Assembly: GCF_002723955.1 (NCBI RefSeq)
Contig: NZ_BEWN01000003.1
Span: 124,001 to 188,000 of the forward strand
Direction: 5' to 3'
From: Gluconobacter frateurii
GTDB lineage: Bacteria > Pseudomonadota > Alphaproteobacteria > Acetobacterales > Acetobacteraceae
Length of the DNA: 64,000 nucleotides
Part shown: positions 62,154 to 64,000 of the stretch, piece after piece
Layout of the letters: each line of letters opens with the position of its first letter
Position numbering within the stretch: the stretch's first letter is position 1
The notes under the pieces: model-generated
What the model saw: only the letters and a program-made list of their open reading frames with translations
What the model was told of the DNA's origin: nothing
Database searches by the model: none
Position numbers and translations under genes: made by a program

Positions 62154-62948
62154 ATGACGGATGACCGCATCGCCTCCACGCCATCCCGGATACCAGATCC
62201 ATGGCAGGACTTGCGCCAACTCACCCGCGCCCGGATTGGATTGGGTCGCACAGGAAACGCCCTGAAAACCGACGATGTTCTGGATTTTCAGGCGTCCCAC
62301 GCCCAGGCACGGGATGCCGTTCATACGCCTCTGAATATTGAAGCTCTGACAGGTTCTCTAGGGAACGAGCCATACTATTGCGTTCAGAGCCGTGCGCCCG
62401 ACCGTTCTACCTATTTGCGCCGCCCGGATCTCGGACGGCGGCTTGACCCGGAAGCAGCTGCCACGCTTCCAAAAGGTGACTGGAATGTGGTTTTCGTCGC
62501 GGCGGACGGCTTGTCGTCCTTTGCCACACAACAGAGCGCTCTCCCCCTGTTTCGGACCATGCAGGCCTGGCTTTCTGACTGGACCGTGGCGCCTCTGGTC
62601 ATCGCCACACAAGCCCGTGTTGCTTTGGGGGATGAGATCGCTGTGACGCTTGGCGCGAGGATGGTCGTCATGATGATTGGCGAGAGACCCGGCCTCAGCG
62701 TTGCAGACAGCATGGGCGTTTATTTGACCTACGCGCCCTATGTGGGCTGCCCCGATTCATCCCGGAACTGCCTCTCCAACATCCACCCACACGGCATGAC
62801 CGTCCCGGCCGCAGCGGTAAAGCTTTCCTGGCTGATGCGGGAAGCCACGCACCTGAAACTCACAGGCGTGGGCCTCAAAGATGCCGCTCCTGAAACCGCG
62901 GCCTTGGAAAATTCCAAAACCCTTCTGGAAAAGGACAACGATCAATGA
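62154..62948 (+). CDS. eutC: Ethanolamine ammonia-lyase small subunit
   Basis: 264 residues. EutC features are TRARIGLGRTGNALKTDDVLDFQASHAQARDAVH-type N-terminus (arginine-rich start with ARIGLGR and FQASHAQARDAVH), RPDLGRRLDPEA, VVFVAADGLS and MMIGERPGL near the cobalamin-binding region, and SRNCLSNIHPHG. It begins 2 bp after eutB and overlaps the permease start by 4 bp. It completes the cobalamin-dependent lyase. Confidence 0.96.
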   Translation: MTDDRIASTPSRIPDPWQDLRQLTRARIGLGRTGNALKTDDVLDFQASHAQARDAVHTPLNIEALTGSLGNEPYYCVQSRAPDRSTYLRRPDLGRRLDPEAAATLPKGDWNVVFVAADGLSSFATQQSALPLFRTMQAWLSDWTVAPLVIATQARVALGDEIAVTLGARMVVMMIGERPGLSVADSMGVYLTYAPYVGCPDSSRNCLSNIHPHGMTVPAAAVKLSWLMREATHLKLTGVGLKDAAPETAALENSKTLLEKDNDQ

Positions 62949-64000
62949 GCAATGCGCCCACGCATCTCAACAAGTCCCTGAGTGCATTTCATCTCTGGGG
63001 TATTGCCGTTGGTCTGGTCATTTCCGGGGAGTATTTCGGCTGGAGCTATGGCTGGTCAACAGCCGGAACGCTTGGCTTCCTGATCGCTACCGTGTTTGTC
63101 GCGCTGGTCTATACGAGCTTTATTTTCAGCTTCACGGAACTGACCTGCGCGATCCCACAGGCTGGTGGCCCGTTCGCCTATAGTCATCGTGCCCTTGGTC
63201 GATGGGGTGGGCTCATTGCGGGTCTCGCCACTTTGGTCGAGTTCATTTTTGCACCGCCGGCGATCGCTCTCGCGATTGGTGCTTATCTGAACGTCCAGTT
63301 TCCGCATCTCTCGCCCAAAGTCGCGGCTCTGGGCGCTTATGTGATCTTCATGGCACTCAACATTATCGGCGTGCATATCGCGGCAACGTTCGAACTGTTC
63401 ATTACCATTGCCGCTATCGTTGAGTTGCTCGTCTTCATGGGCGTCGTTGCCCCTGCCTTTTCATGGAACAATTTCCTGCATGATGGCTGGGGCGGGGCGC
63501 CTCATTTCGGCTGGGAAGCTATGGGAGGCATCTTCGCGGCCATCCCGTTTGCCATCTGGTTCTTCCTTGCCATCGAAGGTGTGGCTATGGCGGCTGAAGA
63601 GGCCAGTAATCCGCGCCGTTCCATCCCGATTGCTTATGTCGCGGGTGTTCTCACGCTTGTTATTTTGGCCTTTGGCGTCATGGTTTTTGCTGGAGGGGCC
63701 GGAGACTGGCATGCTCTTGCCAATCTGAATGATCCCCTCCCACAGGCGATGAAGCATGTCGTGGGCGCGCATAGCGGGTGGCTGCATATGCTGGTCTGGC
63801 TGGGACTATTCGGCCTTGTGGCTTCCCTGCATGGCATCATCATGGGTTATGCAAGGCAGATCTTTGCCATGGCACGTGCCGGTTTCCTTCCGGCAGTTCT
63901 GGGAAAAGTTCATCCACGTTTCCACACGCCTTATACGGCTACAATCGCCGGCGGTGTCATTGGGATTGCAGCCATTTTTTCCGATGACGTCATCTCAATC
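62945..64000 (+). CDS. eat: Ethanolamine permease (APC superfamily), 3' end outside window
   Basis: The frame is open from the ATG at 62945 (ATGA overlap with eutC) to the right edge, 352 visible residues and no stop. The sequence MSNAPTHLNKSLSAFHLWGI is followed by at least nine hydrophobic segments with conserved GVAMAAEEASNPRRSIPIAY and GYARQIFAMARAGFLP. This pattern is that of the APC-family ethanolamine permease found with eutBC in organisms without eut microcompartments. It imports the lyase substrate. Confidence 0.94.
   Translation, partial: MSNAPTHLNKSLSAFHLWGIAVGLVISGEYFGWSYGWSTAGTLGFLIATVFVALVYTSFIFSFTELTCAIPQAGGPFAYSHRALGRWGGLIAGLATLVEFIFAPPAIALAIGAYLNVQFPHLSPKVAALGAYVIFMALNIIGVHIAATFELFITIAAIVELLVFMGVVAPAFSWNNFLHDGWGGAPHFGWEAMGGIFAAIPFAIWFFLAIEGVAMAAEEASNPRRSIPIAYVAGVLTLVILAFGVMVFAGGAGDWHALANLNDPLPQAMKHVVGAHSGWLHMLVWLGLFGLVASLHGIIMGYARQIFAMARAGFLPAVLGKVHPRFHTPYTATIAGGVIGIAAIFSDDVISI

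Noticed and set aside
1-64000. CRISPR arrays, insertion sequences, phage genes, tRNA or rRNA genes
   Set aside because: No regular direct repeats with spacers, no transposase or integrase frames, and no tRNA-like cloverleaf or rRNA sequence were recognised on either strand.

Overview
The window reads as chromosomal DNA of an alphaproteobacterium, most likely an acetic acid bacterium (Acetobacteraceae, Gluconobacter/Asaia-like). The assignment rests on gene content: a polyol ABC transporter of the SmoEFGK/MtlEFGK type with a short-chain polyol dehydrogenase, Tat-exported phosphocholine-type phospholipases C, periplasmic di-heme cytochrome c peroxidases, a nadQ-nadABC locus and a Zur-type site before a COG0523 GTPase. 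Species cannot be fixed from sequence alone. There is no rRNA, tRNA, CRISPR array or insertion sequence; about 56 protein genes are packed densely, many with 4-bp ATGA overlaps.

Layout. (1) 1-2.6 kb: end of a YpfJ-type zinc metallopeptidase, then an exported protein, a di-heme peroxidase and a monoheme cytochrome c. (2) 2.9-5.4 kb: a zinc-homeostasis pair (COG0523 GTPase and DUF1826 protein) diverging from a perfect TGTTAT-N3-ATAACA palindrome, plus a second DUF1826-like gene that lost its Cys/His/Asp motif. (3) 5.5-7.6 kb: phospholipase C 1. (4) 7.6-11.9 kb: NAD biosynthesis nadC-nadB-nadA with regulator nadQ and a palindromic operator candidate. (5) 12-13 kb: zinc alcohol dehydrogenase. (6) 13.2-33.3 kb: a 20-kb catabolic supercluster with an orphan NMT1/THI5-type binding protein and amidohydrolase, a 2-oxoglutarate/Fe(II) oxygenase, an MFS transporter, a lipase-like lipoprotein, a MetF-like reductase, two unusual FolD paralogues, an NAD(P)H:quinone-type flavoprotein, an IclR regulator, an FAD oxidase, a creatininase-family amidohydrolase, a DUF2165 membrane protein, a complete NMT1-type ABC importer, a CodA-type deaminase, a CocE-type esterase, a cupin and a RutB-like amidohydrolase. 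(7) 33.6-38.6 kb: TonB receptor, LysR regulator, THUMP rRNA methyltransferase. (8) 38.9-46.9 kb: polyol uptake and catabolism. (9) 47-56.3 kb: phosphorus scavenging (phospholipase C 2, TonB receptor, PiT transporter, secreted phosphoesterase) with a di-heme peroxidase. (10) 56.3-59.5 kb: periplasmic M3 peptidase, DsbA-like protein, ArfB. (11) 59.5-64 kb: AraC regulator divergent from eutB-eutC-eat, a minimal ethanolamine pathway that runs off the window.

The most interesting system is the 13.2-33.3 kb supercluster. I infer that it imports a ring-shaped, probably N-methylated amide or ureide (creatinine-, hydantoin-, pyrimidine- or purine-like), opens and deaminates it with several hydrolases, and feeds a released one-carbon unit into tetrahydrofolate through the MetF-like and FolD-like proteins. 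Both FolD paralogues lack different conserved residues, and three divergent promoters carry a related TTCGATAT-type element that may bind the IclR regulator. The substrate is unknown and this reading is a hypothesis.
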